Shown here in pieces: positions 12,660 to 24,336 of a DNA stretch of 64,000 nt (position 1 is the stretch's first letter; each line of letters starts with the position of its first letter). The stretch is from Entoloma clypeatum. Its lineage: Eukaryota > Basidiomycota > Agaricomycetes > Agaricales > Entolomataceae. The position numbers and the translations under genes were made by a program. Location: contig OY751491.1 of NCBI GenBank assembly GCA_963565915.1, forward strand, positions 2,356,001-2,420,000, in the 5' to 3' direction. The notes below the pieces were generated by a model. It ran no database searches. It saw nothing but the letters and a program-made list of their open reading frames with translations, and was not told the origin of the DNA.

Positions 12660-13491
12660 GGGTGGTGCCTGTGGCGGTCTGTATCGACCGGAGAGATGGC
12701 GCTGCCTGTCATCGTGATGACACGAAGACGGGCGACTTCACCAAGCAGGACGAGAGTGAAACGGAGAAGGGGGACAGGGTGGGGACGACCTTCTGTAGAA
12801 GTAGCATCGAAACGCCGTTACCCATAATGCCTGCGTGTACAATGCGCAGTTCTGCATCCAAAGAGATTTAGTAAGTAGTGGCTGATGAGCTGTCATGAAG
12901 CCACTCCTTGACTCGGAGTCCCTGTCGCGAGAATGGGATTTTCGTGTTGCTCAGGCGACCATCATCACGCTCGATCACATTCATTTTCGTTTCCGGGGCC
13001 CCTTAAAATGGACGGGTCCAAAAGGGTCAAAAGAATCGAGTGGTGCGAACTTCGGCCCCTTTCAGAAGAAGACTTCTGTCATGCCTCCAGCCTGTCGATG
13101 CTGAACATGGATTCTGGACCAGTCGTTCTCATCTTGGGATACAGAATGTCCAAAGCAATGGGTTCGAGGGTGCTCCCAAGTGATTCTGACTTCATCCGTG
13201 TTGTCCCAGATACTTGAGAACTGTACAGCTTCGAAGCTGCATGAGGCGATAAGTGAAATGATCACTTGATAAGAATGTAGATCGTACTTACGGGGTGTGA
13301 TACGAAATCACAGGCGCAGTTGCCCCGGTATCTACTGACCGGTTCTCCGAATCTTTGAAGCCAGTTTGAAGCTTGTCAAGTATAATGGAATCCTGATGAG
13401 AGGGTTCGGCAACCGCCGTGAGCGCTTGAGCCTTCTCTACTCACACCTACTAGGTGCCTATGCTGCACGCGCCTTTCCACAATGACGGACT
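12660..13491. other. Intergenic region between divergent genes, no gene recognised
   Basis: The region separates the 7TM gene (minus) and the PTEN-type relic (plus). Short frames at 12641-12871 and 12933-13217 show no domain. It most likely holds promoters. Confidence 0.4.
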
Positions 13492-14830
13492 ACATACGCA
13501 GGCTAGTTTCAGGCGACAAAGCCCGTCTTAAAGACGCGAAACTGATGGAAGGTACAATTAGGTGAACGACTCGGACTCGGAAAAACACTCATCACAACGC
13601 AGACTTGGTATACCTCACCGACCAAATCATTAGCATGGGATACCCAGCCGTCGGGGTAGAAAGCTGGTACCGCAACGCCGGGAAGATGCCAAATGGTTAC
13701 TGGAGCACCGACACGACAAGAACTACTGGGTGTTCAATTTCTGCCCAGCCCGGGAGAACGCTTATGATGCCGATTTTTTGAAGGAAGTTCCCAGATTACC
13801 CGTAAGCTTCTGCACCGTCCCCCGCTGCACTGCATCTCAGTCTTGAATGTAGCGTCCCTCCATTGCCCATGATCACCCTCGTCGTGCGTGAGATACGACA
13901 GTGGCTGCATGGCTCATCTGAGAGAGTTGCCGTACTCCACTGCGAAGGCTTCTCCGTATCGAGCAGTATACGTCTACCCAGCTCATAGTCTATCAGCTGG
14001 GAGGAGATCAGGGACCATGGCTTGCGCGTATCTACTTTCCTTAGGCGATGCCCATCATCCTCTACGATTATCGCCTAGCGCCGAATGGGCAGGAAGCCGG
14101 GCGGAGGAAACCATAGACTTCGTCACTACAGATCTGGACAGTACAAATGCTGCTCAAGAAGTTGGCACCCCGTTGCGTGGACGAGGAATCACTGCACTTT
14201 TTCTAGCGAACACCAACATCATTCCCCAGGATCTACCACGTGTCATCGATTTCCATACCTCTCGGCGCATGAAGGCACATTCCCCTCCAGGAAAGAAGCA
14301 AAAGTCGGGCGTGAGCATCCCCAGCCAACGTCGATTCCTCTATTACTGGTCTCTATTACTCATACACGAAGGTCCTGCCCAATTCTGGCGAATCCCACCC
14401 GACTCCCCCGCCATGGCTCCCAGAATCCGTTTGACGAAATAAACATTCGTATGTGCGAAACGTCTCCCGTAGCAAAAGGCATTGTATGTGCGGCCAGTGC
14501 GGTTTCGCAGCGCATGAAGGATACCACGGTCCGCAGCAATAAGTCGGTGTGGGCGTCACTAGCGCGGTACAATGACGACTTCGTGGGGTCATTAGCAAAG
14601 TGGGAGAGGCAAACAAGGGATGACAGAAATATAGGACGGAAGCGCTGTCGGGTGAGGATGGGGATATGACCCTATTCAGGGATGACGTCTGGGACAATTA
14701 AAAGGTGGTGACGTGTTTCGCTAGTATGGGTTTGGCAGGGAGGGACAGGCCTGGCAAATTGGATGGGAGGAAGGTGAAGTCGTCTCTTTGGAATATGACA
14801 TATCGCACTAACAATGATATGGCTTTCAGG
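13492..14830 (+). pseudogene. PTEN-type phosphoinositide phosphatase relic
   Basis: Segments match PTEN in order: start MTDYIRRLVSGDKARLKDAK, then DLVYLTDQIISMGYPAVGVE, NYWVFNFCPARENAYDADF, LPMITLVVREIRQWLHG, the P-loop region RSGTMACAYLLSLGD, SGVSIPSQRRFLYYWSLLL and a C2-like part (INIRMCETS, RDDVWDN). PTEN removes the 3-phosphate of PIP3 at the membrane. The reading is broken. About 13676-13682 a base is missing between WYRN and REDAKWLLEH. Joining the two P-loop halves gives HCEAGRRSGT, which leaves four residues instead of five between Cys and the catalytic Arg, and the intron there has a GC instead of GT donor. Near 14435 another base is missing after IRLT, and 14699-14701 is an in-frame TAA. 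Assembly errors could explain the frameshifts but hardly all lesions together. Confidence 0.75.
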
Positions 14831-15350
14831 ACCGAATTATAATGTATTCGCTTCGTCCTCTTTCAAGTGAGACCTGGAAGACGCTGCGAGATGAGATTGT
14901 ACACGGCGAGGAACTTGTTGTCGAGGCGGCGGCTAAATCAGATCTGGGCGTATATCTGAAATGAATTCCATTGACAGCAATAATGGGGATACCAAAAGTC
15001 AGGGTATAATCGTGCCAATAGATCGCGAAGTTCGTTATACATGGGCCAGGTCTTTCTACAAGCATTTGCTCTGCTGTCTGTCATTAACAAATGTGGCTTT
15101 TGTGTGCAGGTATCGATGGGCGGGTTCTGGATGATACCACCCTTTCACACCCCCATCAGAATCCTGGGCGAAGATCATTCTTAGGCGATTTCCCCTGGGG
15201 TATCGCAAGTCGTATCATTGATGTTGAGATTCAGATGGAGAAGAGTAAAATGGATTCGGCATAAGACATGAATGCATGTATTTACAGACATATGTACCAT
15301 ACCATATATCAAGTTAAAGATCCCCTGCTTGCCATTAGATCAGTTTTAGC
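14831..15350. other. Intergenic region, no gene recognised
   Basis: This may include a further degraded piece of the PTEN C2 domain, but nothing could be aligned by eye. It contains the 3' flank of the SRA-domain gene. Confidence 0.35.
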
Positions 15351-16506
15351 TCATTGTCCACTTTTGATCTTCGGAATCCTGCCAAGTCGTGCTAGATTCT
15401 CTTTCATGGTAGAGAGAGGCAGCTTGGGATGAGGTTTGATAGGTTCAGCGTTATGTGGAGTTTCTTCCATAGCATACTTCCGGAGTTGACGGGAGGGCAG
15501 CTGTTCCCACCACTTCGTAGGTGTCTGTCTGTTTGGCAGTGGGTCTTGGTTCGACCAGCGCTGAATATCGCGAAATTTTATTGATCAGTGTTGAGTTGCT
15601 TGAAAATCCGGATATGGGTACCTTCAACAGAAATTTGCAGATTAAGAAATTGTCTTTGTTTCGGTCTTCCCACCACTAAGAAGCGTAGTTGAGAAATGGA
15701 AGAGATCGTTGAATACGACCCCTGTACCTGAATAACATCGTACAATCCATCATACCTATACCTGCAAAAGAAGATTGATTCAGCTATTGCGTTTTTCAAC
15801 ATATATTGACCAATATTACCCTTGCACCCGAGGTGAATACCTTGGATCCCCGTCGGGCCCGCGAATCACGCGCACAGGGAGTTTCGTCATACATGACCTC
15901 TGTGATGGGGGATTATTAGGATGTCTGATCGCATAGAGGGAGGCAACACACCCGGAGAGCTACGTTTCCATGAACCCACTTTTGATCGCCTTGTTGAGGG
16001 CCACGAGGAAAGTTCTGAGGACAAAATTATGTGACATTCTCAAGGTCAACGAGAAGTGGCAACCTACCGTCCGCTCAAGCATTTTATCTTGTGCCTTTTG
16101 TTTGTCGCTCTTCCCTTTCCCTAAGATTCACTTGGTAAAGCAATTCTGACAGCGGCGGTTTGAAGGACTTACCATGTCCAGAGTAAATGCTTTCAAAGGC
16201 TCGTTAGCGAGGCATAAAAGCAACAATAGTGGAGTTGACGCTCACATCGTTTCCCCCTCATCTTCATCTTCCTCGTAGATACCATTCAGGACAATCGCAT
16301 ATGCTCCGTCTTCCTCTGTCCCGTGAATTCCCCATAGTGGGCGCCCATGGACACCAGCCTGATACAGCTGTTCTCGACTTGTGAAAAGGGTTCCAACAGG
16401 AACGCCCATGATATCGCCATGTGTCTTTCTGCAATGAATCAGGTTTTTGAAGTCATGAAGGAAAAACAGGAGAAGCTCACGCTAATTCAAGCGAGTCTGA
16501 GCCCAT
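15351..16506 (-). CDS. SRA/YDG-domain protein (candidate methyl-DNA reader)
   Basis: Spliced gene from ATG at 16506 (MGSDSLELA) to TGA at 15351-15353. The SRA core is clear: GDIMGVPVGTLFTSREQL, then AGVHGRPLWGIHGTEEDGAY, AIVLNGIYEEDEDEGE, IYSGHGKGKSDKQ, WVHGNVAL, LPVRVIRGPDGDP and YRYDGLYDV. The C-terminal tail reads RWSNQDPLPNRQTPTKWWEQ and ends PKIKSGQ. SRA domains flip out and bind 5-methylcytosine; in UHRF1 they recruit maintenance methyltransferase. No RING, PHD or SET domain was seen, so this is an SRA-only protein of roughly 280-320 residues, as in other fungi. Several introns of about 50-60 bp split the domain; not every boundary was fixed. The gene is divergent from the cyclin gene downstream. 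Confidence 0.8.
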
Positions 16507-16852
16507 GATGGATTATGGTCGTTTTTCCATGTAACCGCGCCGATCCTTTATACCTGGAGATACAGGTCAAAGCGGCCATGGTCCACGACCTCAACGTCAA
16601 AGCGTTGGTGGCATCTTTGTTTAACTGGAAAGCGAGGGTCGTACAAGAATAAAGGAATCAACTAAAGCAACGTGATAGTTAGTCACGTGAGTTACGCGTT
16701 CCTGTTATTTGTTCATATTTTGTTTTGACATGAACAAGAGCTGTTGCTCTTCAATCCTGCTGTGCAAGGAGATTTGACCCGACGATCTTTGCTGTATACC
16801 ATATACCCCCCCAAATCTATCAATCCCAGTCCTCAACCACAGCTGCTGCCAC

Positions 16853-18741
16853 ATGTCTAATTTAGGTCCCGTATGTCCAACGTCTACCTCTCCGATCCCC
16901 GTCATCGTGACTAACTGCGTATGGCCTGGTGGCAGCTGCGTCGAATGACGCGTGCAGGTCGAAATACGACCAAGGATAATGAAAATGCTAATGCACGACC
17001 TTCCCGTGTGTCAACACGTGTCAAGGCGCTTGCGGCGGCTGCCACCGATGTACCCATTGCTCCAACGACTGCTGCCCCTCTGACATCCAAGGCACCACTG
17101 GGAGTCTCAGCAGCAAAGCCTATAGGGAAAAGAAAACGGGAGGTTCTCGTAGAGGTCACTGGCGTATCAAATAATAATCGTAAAACGAAGGATGCCGGAA
17201 CTGGGAAGGGGAAGGAAAAGGAAAAGAACGCGGCGGGGGAAGAAACTAAACCTACGCTTGCATCAAAACCTATCCGAGAGTCTGTTCGTGGCGTCGAGGC
17301 AGCGAGAGCTCATAGATCAACGAGGAGCACGAGCGTCAGCACAAGACCTCACCAAGCCGCTGAACCCATCGTAAAGGCTGGTGCGCGCGAAAACGAAAAA
17401 GTTTCGAGATTGTCGCGCCCAAAAGTGCCGACTGGCTTCACTCGCAAGGTGCCCTTACGGGTGACGGACGATGCTGAGGAGGAGCGGGTCTTCAAAAAAC
17501 GTTATACGGTACCACCTCGGAACGGCCCCGACGAGTCACAGATCGACGTGGAGAGGATTGCCGCAGACCTTGCGGATATTGAAGCCGAGGCGGACGGTCA
17601 GGTAAAGGCGGAAGCGGTTGGGGAGGAAAAAGAGCAACTTTGGGATGATTTGGATGCAAACGACTGGGACGACCCTGTTATGGTGAGCGAGTACGTCGTG
17701 GACGTGTGTGTATACCTCAAGGAAATCGAAGTACGTATACAGCTGTGTTTGATGTTCATGCGTGATTGTTATTGACCTGACGGAATTTCAGGTATCAACA
17801 TGCCCCAACTCTGATTATATGTCAAAACACTCGGAGATTGACTGGGAGAAACGAGGCATTCTCGTAGACTGGATTCTACAAGTCCATGCCCGTTTCAACC
17901 TCCTTCAAGAAACACTCTTCCTCTTCACGAACATCCTCGACCGTTTCCTCTCCTCGCGGCCAATTTCCCTATCAAAATTCCAATTAGTTGGCATTACAGC
18001 GTTCTTCATCGCGGCCAAATTTGAAGAGACATACGCACCATCTGTTGCTGAAATAGCACGCCTCGCCGACGACATGTACAGCATTGAGGACATTTTGAAG
18101 GCTGAACGGTATATCCTCAAGACCCTCGACTGGGATTTGCGATATCCAGGACCATTGGGCTGGCTGCGCAGAGGCAGCAAGGCAGATGACTGTGAAATCA
18201 AGGCGCGTACTGTGGGGAAATATCTCATAGAGATAGGGTGTTTGGAGTGGCGTTTGGTAGGTATTGTACCATCACTGCTGGCAGCGGCTGCTTTGTGGCT
18301 CGCTAGGCTCGTCCTCGGCCGCGAAGTCTGGGTATGATATGCTATTCTTATACGGCCTCAATATTCGCTAACGATCAATCATCAGACTCCGAATTTGGAG
18401 CACTACATGACTTACTCCGAAGTCGAGTTGTTGCCAATCGTGAATATTATGATCAACTATATTCTGGAACCAATTCAGCATGAGTCGCTGTATAAAAAGT
18501 ATGCACATAAGAGATACCTCAAGGTTTGTTCCCCAGCATGTTCGTCGGCATTTTCGCTCGCTCAAGCTCTACCTTTCTATAGTGCAGCGCATTCATGCGG
18601 CATTGGGCATTGGAGCGATGGGCCGAGAGCACGAAGGTGGACTTGGCGACAGAGTTGCCATCTCTGAAGGATGATATCCGGATAGAGCGCGAAGCGCAGA
18701 GAACCATACAGGAAGCTGTTCATGCCAGTGACGGAGCGTGA
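16853..18741 (+). CDS. B-type mitotic cyclin
   Basis: Five exons: 16853-16870, 16936-17730, 17792-18331, 18386-18523 and 18583-18741. They total 1,650 nt, 549 residues. The first exon codes only MSNLGP; its donor GTATGT and the CTAAC branch site before GGCAG make this start convincing. Residues 1-260 are basic, low-complexity and probably disordered. The cyclin box starts at about residue 290 with KRGILVDWILQVHARFNLLQ, containing the B-type ILVDW signature, and continues IAAKFEETYAPSVAEIA. The second cyclin fold has YSEVELLPIVNIMINYI and ends with ERWAESTKVDL. Such cyclins activate CDK1 (Cdc2/Cdc28) at G2/M. A clear KEN or full destruction box was not found in the N-terminus. Confidence 0.92.
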
Positions 18742-19742
18742 TGTACTGGGTTGGAAGACGGAATTAGTGTACCTGCTTGCAATCAATTATCATTGTAATA
18801 GCTTAGCATCCTGAAGAAATAAATTAAGAAAATATACTTAGAGTAACGCTTGAGTGCATTTAGTGAACCCTATTACTACTGTATGTACTTGACTTCGTCC
18901 CAATAATCTCCGGACGGGGTCAGTGGACGCACTGCGGGAATGTTCTGGATGATCCCGATTTCTTTGCGAGACTTGAATTCATATGGGGCAAACTCCACAA
19001 ATTCAAACAAAAATTCCCCGGGAACGCACATGGACTTGAGGTGGATCGGCACTGTTGGGGTGGGTCGACAGCGAGCTTGTAAACGGGTGGCAATATAGGG
19101 TACACAAGCACGACTATGGAGATCATCCGACGTAAGTCCTCTCAAGGCCAAAATGGTGACGTGATGCCTCCAGCCAGCAATGCTCTTTTGATGAACGATA
19201 CTTATACATCCCAGTCGACTACGGTTCAACATCAGCGTGATGAGAGAATGTCAGGTATTATGTCGCGGAAGGCGTTGGGAAGATGCCATAATGCTAGTGG
19301 TAACGTGGTGACGTGTCACAAGCAACACATCCTAAAGCATGACGATGCATGAATTCACATGAGGAAAGGCATCTTGCCACCCGCACAGCCGCCCCAGTGT
19401 CGAATTCACCTGCGTGTCACTGCGCAGCAGCTGTGCATCGTTTGCCCAATATGGTACCCCAATTATTCGTCGATCACGTGACCGTAGTAAGTTCGAAAGT
19501 CTCGTTCACGTCGAAAGCTTGAAAGACGATGGTATCGAGGACAGAGGCAAGATTGTGAGCGTGCCGAGGACCACTCATGAATGCGGCAATAAGGGATTTG
19601 GGAGAGTGGGGCTATCACTGGGGAGCATGACGTTGAAACTGAACAAGAGTCTCGAAACGCCCACGAGCGTCGATCCCCAAAAAATCGCGTGGAATAAAAG
19701 GAAGGGGTAAACAATTTGTAACATCGCTTCTGCCCCTCCACC
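18742..19742. other. Intergenic region upstream of the desaturase
   Basis: A minus-strand open frame at 18876-19232 ends with the non-random-looking stretch PGEFLFEFVEFAPYEFKSRK. I do not recognise it, and it could be a remnant of a gene. The rest probably forms the promoter of the desaturase. Confidence 0.4.
19473..19481. promoter_or_regulatory. E-box-like palindrome ATCACGTGA in the desaturase promoter
   Basis: The site lies about 265 bp upstream of the desaturase ATG. bHLH factors of the SREBP class bind such E-boxes, and sterol or hypoxia control of OLE1-type genes is known in fungi. Function here is inference from position and sequence only. Confidence 0.3.
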
Positions 19743-21447
19743 ATGTCTTCCACAAGCAAGGCGAATCCGCCCAAGACCAAGTCGGCCATGAAGCCAACGA
19801 CGTCCCCTGCCGACGACGTCCCCGTCGACTTAGACATTCCCGACAACTATGTCGCTCACACTCTCAAGACTCAGAAGCCTCTTCCGCCCGTGACATGGGC
19901 TAACTGGTATAAAGAGCTCAACTACCTCAGCTTCATCATCCTCACCATCACCCCCATCATCGGCATTGTTGGAGCCATGTTCACGCCTCTGCGCTGGCAG
20001 ACATTCTTGTTCTCTATTTTCTACTACTATGTGACGGGTTTGGGTGAGTGCATTTCTCAAATGCTAATTTGACAGGCGCTCATGCGCATATATGTAGGTA
20101 TTACAGCAGGATACCATCGCCTATGGGCTCATCGAGCGTACAACGCGTCCAAACCACTCCAATACTTCCTTGCCATGGCTGGCGCTGGCGCCCTTGAGGG
20201 TTCTATCAAATGGTGGTCAAGAGGTCACCGTGCTCACCACCGCTACACCGACACCGATCTTGACCCCTATAACGCCCACAAAGGTCTTTACTGGAGTCAC
20301 ATAGGCTGGATGTTAGTCAAGCCCCGCAGAAAGCCCGGTGTTGCCGACGTCAGCGACTTGAGTAAGAACGAGATCGTTAAGTGGCAGCACCGCAACTACG
20401 TACCGCTCATCGTCTTCATGGGTTTCGGTCTTCCTACTTTGATTCCCTGGCTATTATGGGGCGACGCTCGCGGCGGTTACATCTATGCTGGCGTCCTCAG
20501 GTTATGCTTTGTTCACCACGTACGTTTTTTGTCCTGTCTTGACAAACATTCCTGAACGCTCTTCAGTCTACCTTCTGCGTCAACTCGCTGGCGCACTGGC
20601 TAGGTGACACTCCCTTCGACGACAAGCACACCCCTCGGGACCATGTCATCACCGCACTTGTCACCATTGGAGAGGGTTACCACAACTTCCATCACCAATT
20701 TCCTATGGACTACCGTAACGCTATCAAGTGGTATCAATATGATCCTACCAAATGGTTCATCTGGACTTGTCAGAAATTGGGTCTCGCGAGTCACCTCAAG
20801 GTTGGTGGTTTTTTACCTCTAATTTCTTGTGCTTGAACGATATTAATCGCATTTAGGTCTTCCCCGATAATGAAGTTCGCAAAGGTCAACTTACAATGCA
20901 GCTTAAGAAACTCCGCCAAACCCAGGATAAACTTGCATGGCCCAGTGACAGCAACGACCTTCCTATCGTCAGTTGGGAGAGTTGTACGTTCGCTTTTATC
21001 TCTTGTCAGTGATGATCCAGGCTGACAATCCTTCCTGCCGCATAGTCCAAGAACAGTCTCAGACGCGTCCTCTCGTACTCATCTCTGGCTTTATCCACGA
21101 TATCTCTAACTTCATTGACGAGCATCCTGGCGGCCCTCATCTCTTGATCAAAATGATTGGCAAGGACGCAACGACGGCTTTCTTTGGTGGCGTTTATGAC
21201 CACTCCAATGCAGCACACAATGTTAGTCTGGCAGTGGTATGTAGCTAAATGGCATCAAGCTAACCCGGGCCTCCCTTAGCTGCTTGCTATGAAACGTGTT
21301 GGTATCCTGAATGGTGGTCATCCCCACGGGCTGGAAGACAAGGCTATCCCACCAAGTCAGCGACTGAAAATTGCGAAGTATAATGAACTCAGCTCTCCAT
21401 ATGGGAGCAGCACCGCACTTTCGGATGGGGAGGGCATGTATTACTGA
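19743..21447 (+). CDS. OLE1: Acyl-CoA delta-9 desaturase (stearoyl-CoA desaturase) with cytochrome b5 domain
   Basis: Six exons: 19743-20043, 20098-20519, 20567-20800, 20857-20983, 21046-21221 and 21280-21447, 475 residues in all. The three histidine boxes of membrane desaturases are intact: HRLWAH, HRAHH and HNFHH, between hydrophobic segments (for example [19 protein letters not shown]). The C-terminal third is a cytochrome b5 domain with the haem motif [10 protein letters not shown] and the second His in YDHSNAAHN. This fusion is typical of fungal Ole1, so electrons come from an internal b5. The enzyme sits in the ER membrane and makes palmitoleate and oleate from the saturated acyl-CoAs. 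All five introns are GT-AG, and the exon phases close without a gap. Nothing suggests damage. Confidence 0.95.
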
Positions 21448-21694
21448 TCGCTCCAGTCTTCTTAGTTTTGTCGCATTGCTCTTTCATCTCCACTATGGCA
21501 TCTCCCGGACTTTTTCAAACGTACCACATTCATTCCACTGAAATGCCAGTTATACTTAGGAGTAGAATGGTGTGAAGAAAAGCTGGTCTACATAAGTAGC
21601 TCGTATAGAATTCAACCAATTCATTGACAATTACAAGACACAATGCCTTTATATAAGGCGATACTATTTCGGCGATGAGTCTGTATACATAGCT

Positions 21695-23400
21695 CTACAT
21701 AACTCTTTTAGCAGCTGTTGGACCTGTTTCTTGTTGCTGAGGTAGTTGGATCTTCACTTCCATACACGTATCAATGGCCCGTTTCCAAAGTTCGTTCCCG
21801 CTCAACGTCTCACGATCTCCCACAATGATCAGAGCCAACCGAGCACGAGTCCACATCACGTTCAATCGTCTTGCATCATCAAGGAACCCAATGTCGCCGT
21901 CTACATTGCACCGCACGGTCGAAAAGATGATGATATCGCTCTCTCTTCCTTGGAACGAATCAACAGTGGAGCAGGAGCTGATGGAAGGAAGGCGCTGGCG
22001 AAGCAGCTGTATTTGCTTCGTGTACGGCGTTAGCACGGTGATCTTCAAGGCTGCCAAACGATTCTTGATCGCTTCGCCTGCCTCCGGTGTGCTCGAGTCC
22101 TCGTCATCCTTCGGTTTCGTAAGCATCGGGAGGATGTACTGCACCACATCGCCAAATCATGGAAAATCTGGAATAAGGTTTTATCTCTCACGAGCCTAAA
22201 CAATTAGCTCATGTTCATTTTACAGTTCATTTGGCAGTGTTGACATCAACGGACTTTTTCACGCTGGTTTCACGCCACATGGTGGGACTGACCACACTTC
22301 AAAAGCAGCGTCTGCATTTCGTTTCCCGTCCTTCTCGCGACCTCTTCAAGAGACTCAGCCGTCCGACCGAAAAACTACCACGAAACCTAGTAGCCAATGG
22401 ATCGCAGGCGTGCAGTGAGACCAATGGTACATGATTTAGAGTCGTGTACATTACAAGTGTCAATTAAGAACTACACGAATATACTTTTTCTTTTCTCACA
22501 ATCTTTCGTCACTACTGAAGAATGAGCTGGCTAGCCAATGGTCGCCAAACCCAATCTGACAACATTTTGTATTATCCGCAAGTTATTATAATGGATGAGA
22601 ATTTGCAGCATGATTGTGGTAGTCATTGTGAGGGACCGTAATCGTGTCACGAGGTTGGCAAGGTCCACAATCGTGACACAGATTGCCAACTCTCATGGTG
22701 ATTTTGAAATTTGGGGAGCACTCGTCAGCCCTCACGAGGCATTGTGAGCTGAATCACAATCTTTCAGCAAATTTCTGTCCTTACATCAAATTGTAAGAGA
22801 TTTTGTTGTTTATAATCCGTTATCAGATGTCCCCAAATTTGGTGATGCAGCTCAACCTGGTCAACATTGGACTTAGACATTCCTCCCATATCTTCTTCAC
22901 TCGTACACGAGAGGAAGACAGTTGGGATGAGGTGCCCATCATCACGATGTGGCCAGGGGAAAGCCAAAGTAGAGACGTCGTTGAGAATCTCCGTGCTGTC
23001 TTGCAGCCCAGTCTTCAGACTCTTCAGCTTTCCCTTTCCCTCGTTTCGGAGGAAACGCCATTAGCTCCGCCGGTGACCGATACTGCACGTCCAGCATGGT
23101 TTTACGCATCTGCGGTCTATCCACGTGGCTGTAAAGCCGTTCGAGCAAGGACACGTCCAGCTCTAAACTTTCCCCATTTTTCGGACAGTGGGACGACTGT
23201 TCAAAAATCTGTGTCAAGGCCAAAGGTCGATGATTCAAGGATAGCTTACTGGTCGGCCGACCAGCACGACCTGCTTGATTCCTTTCACAGAGGGATGAGC
23301 GCAGTAGGTTCTGTAATTCGCGATATCTCGTCTATATTGGCGATATCTCAGTCAAATTTGTGCAGCGTCCCAAGTTCAGCGCCAGGGCAGGTGGTGAAAA
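21695..23400 (-). pseudogene. Upf1/Sen1-type superfamily 1 helicase, broken by an insertion
   Basis: The 3' part (22147 down to 21695) has late SF1 helicase motifs: KITVLTPYTKQIQLLRQR, STVDSFQGRESDIIIFSTVR, then RRLNVMWTRARLALIIVGD. An upstream part (about 23400-22850) has KQVVLVG, ELDVSLLERLY and RKTMLDVQYRSPAELMAF, the matching middle of the same domain order. The halves are separated by about 0.7 kb of unrelated sequence (roughly 22170-22845), and the upstream part has stops and frameshifts, including one directly after KQVVLVG. The Walker A region was not found. It is therefore a relic of an NTP-dependent nucleic-acid helicase, too damaged for a subfamily name. Confidence 0.65.
22170..22845. 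other. Insertion of unknown type inside the helicase relic
   Basis: Helicase sequence stops near VDQVEL and resumes near VQYILPMLTKP. The intervening DNA has no coding signal. The 11-mer AAATTTGGGGA occurs near 22707 on plus and again on minus at about 22833, as an inverted pair. Exact ends and a target duplication could not be set. Confidence 0.35.
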
Positions 23401-23521
23401 TCAGACATGCCGCTTGAACCCTTCCTCGGGCCTTCTTTGCTAGTCGGTTATTTTCGTTCATGTCGCCTCCCACCCTTGCGTCGATCGTGTACTTTCGCAA
23501 ATCCTCGGTACGGAAGACCTC

Positions 23522-24060
23522 ATGAACGAAGAACCGTTCACTCCTTCCGTCGCAAAGGACATGGTCGACGAGGGTGAAGCATTCTCCGAGACTTCGAGAA
23601 GTTCGGAGGAGATGGACAAGAAGCTGGCGAGGAAAAGAAACTCGTTAAAGCAAGAGAGGGAAGGAACCGTCGGACAAGATGGACAAGGAACAGCAGCAGG
23701 AACGAGAGAACCATCGGAATAGCATCCAGGCCCAGCAGCTGCAGGATAGTGCAGACGTCAGCGCAAGCGGAGGCGGAGGCGGACAGACGGGAAAAGGACA
23801 CGATCAATAGGCACGAAAGGGAGCGACAGCAATTGATGGCGAGCAGCTCAAACGTACCAACCGACCACCCGGCGCGGTTGAGGAAGCTGGCGCTTGCGAA
23901 ACTGCATAAAGACAGGACTGCAGACAATGAGGCAATGAAAAGGTTCAGAGGGATCTGGATAGAACCCAAGAAGAAGATATCCCATCGGAAGCGGCTGAGG
24001 TGCGAGGGAAAGTTGTACGAACTTGAAGGTTGGGTTCTGGTTGGGGAATCACGATCATGA
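23522..24060 (+). CDS. Low-complexity charged hypothetical protein, possibly degenerate
   Basis: Two frames (23522-23722 and 23749-24060) code Glu/Lys/Arg-rich, probably coiled-coil sequence such as RREKDTINRHERERQQ. The second part ends KLYELEGWVLVGESRS. They are not in one frame and no intron joins them clearly. No family recognised; it may be a remnant or a short rapidly evolving gene. Confidence 0.25.
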
Positions 24061-24336
24061 TACTGGCCTCACTGCATCCCAGTACGAACATAGGTTGATG
24101 GATGATTCTGCTACGACATGAAGGTCAGGTGAAAAGACAAATTCAATCAGTTGCTTTACGGAGCAGGCTGCAATACTCGAAAGGATTCTCATTCTAATTC
24201 TAATTCTAGTGATTTTACAAGGAGGGATACACAATGATGCTTGAACGATTATTTTGCATACAACTTCACACCTTCGTACCAACAAAATTTAGGTATACAA
24301 GGAAATGTCCTTCAGTAATATGAAAAAAGAGAGGGA

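Noticed and set aside
23538..23969. 143-codon hydrophobic minus-strand frame
   Set aside because: Antisense to the charged low-complexity frame at 23522-24060; composition mirrors the complementary codons and no membrane family is apparent.
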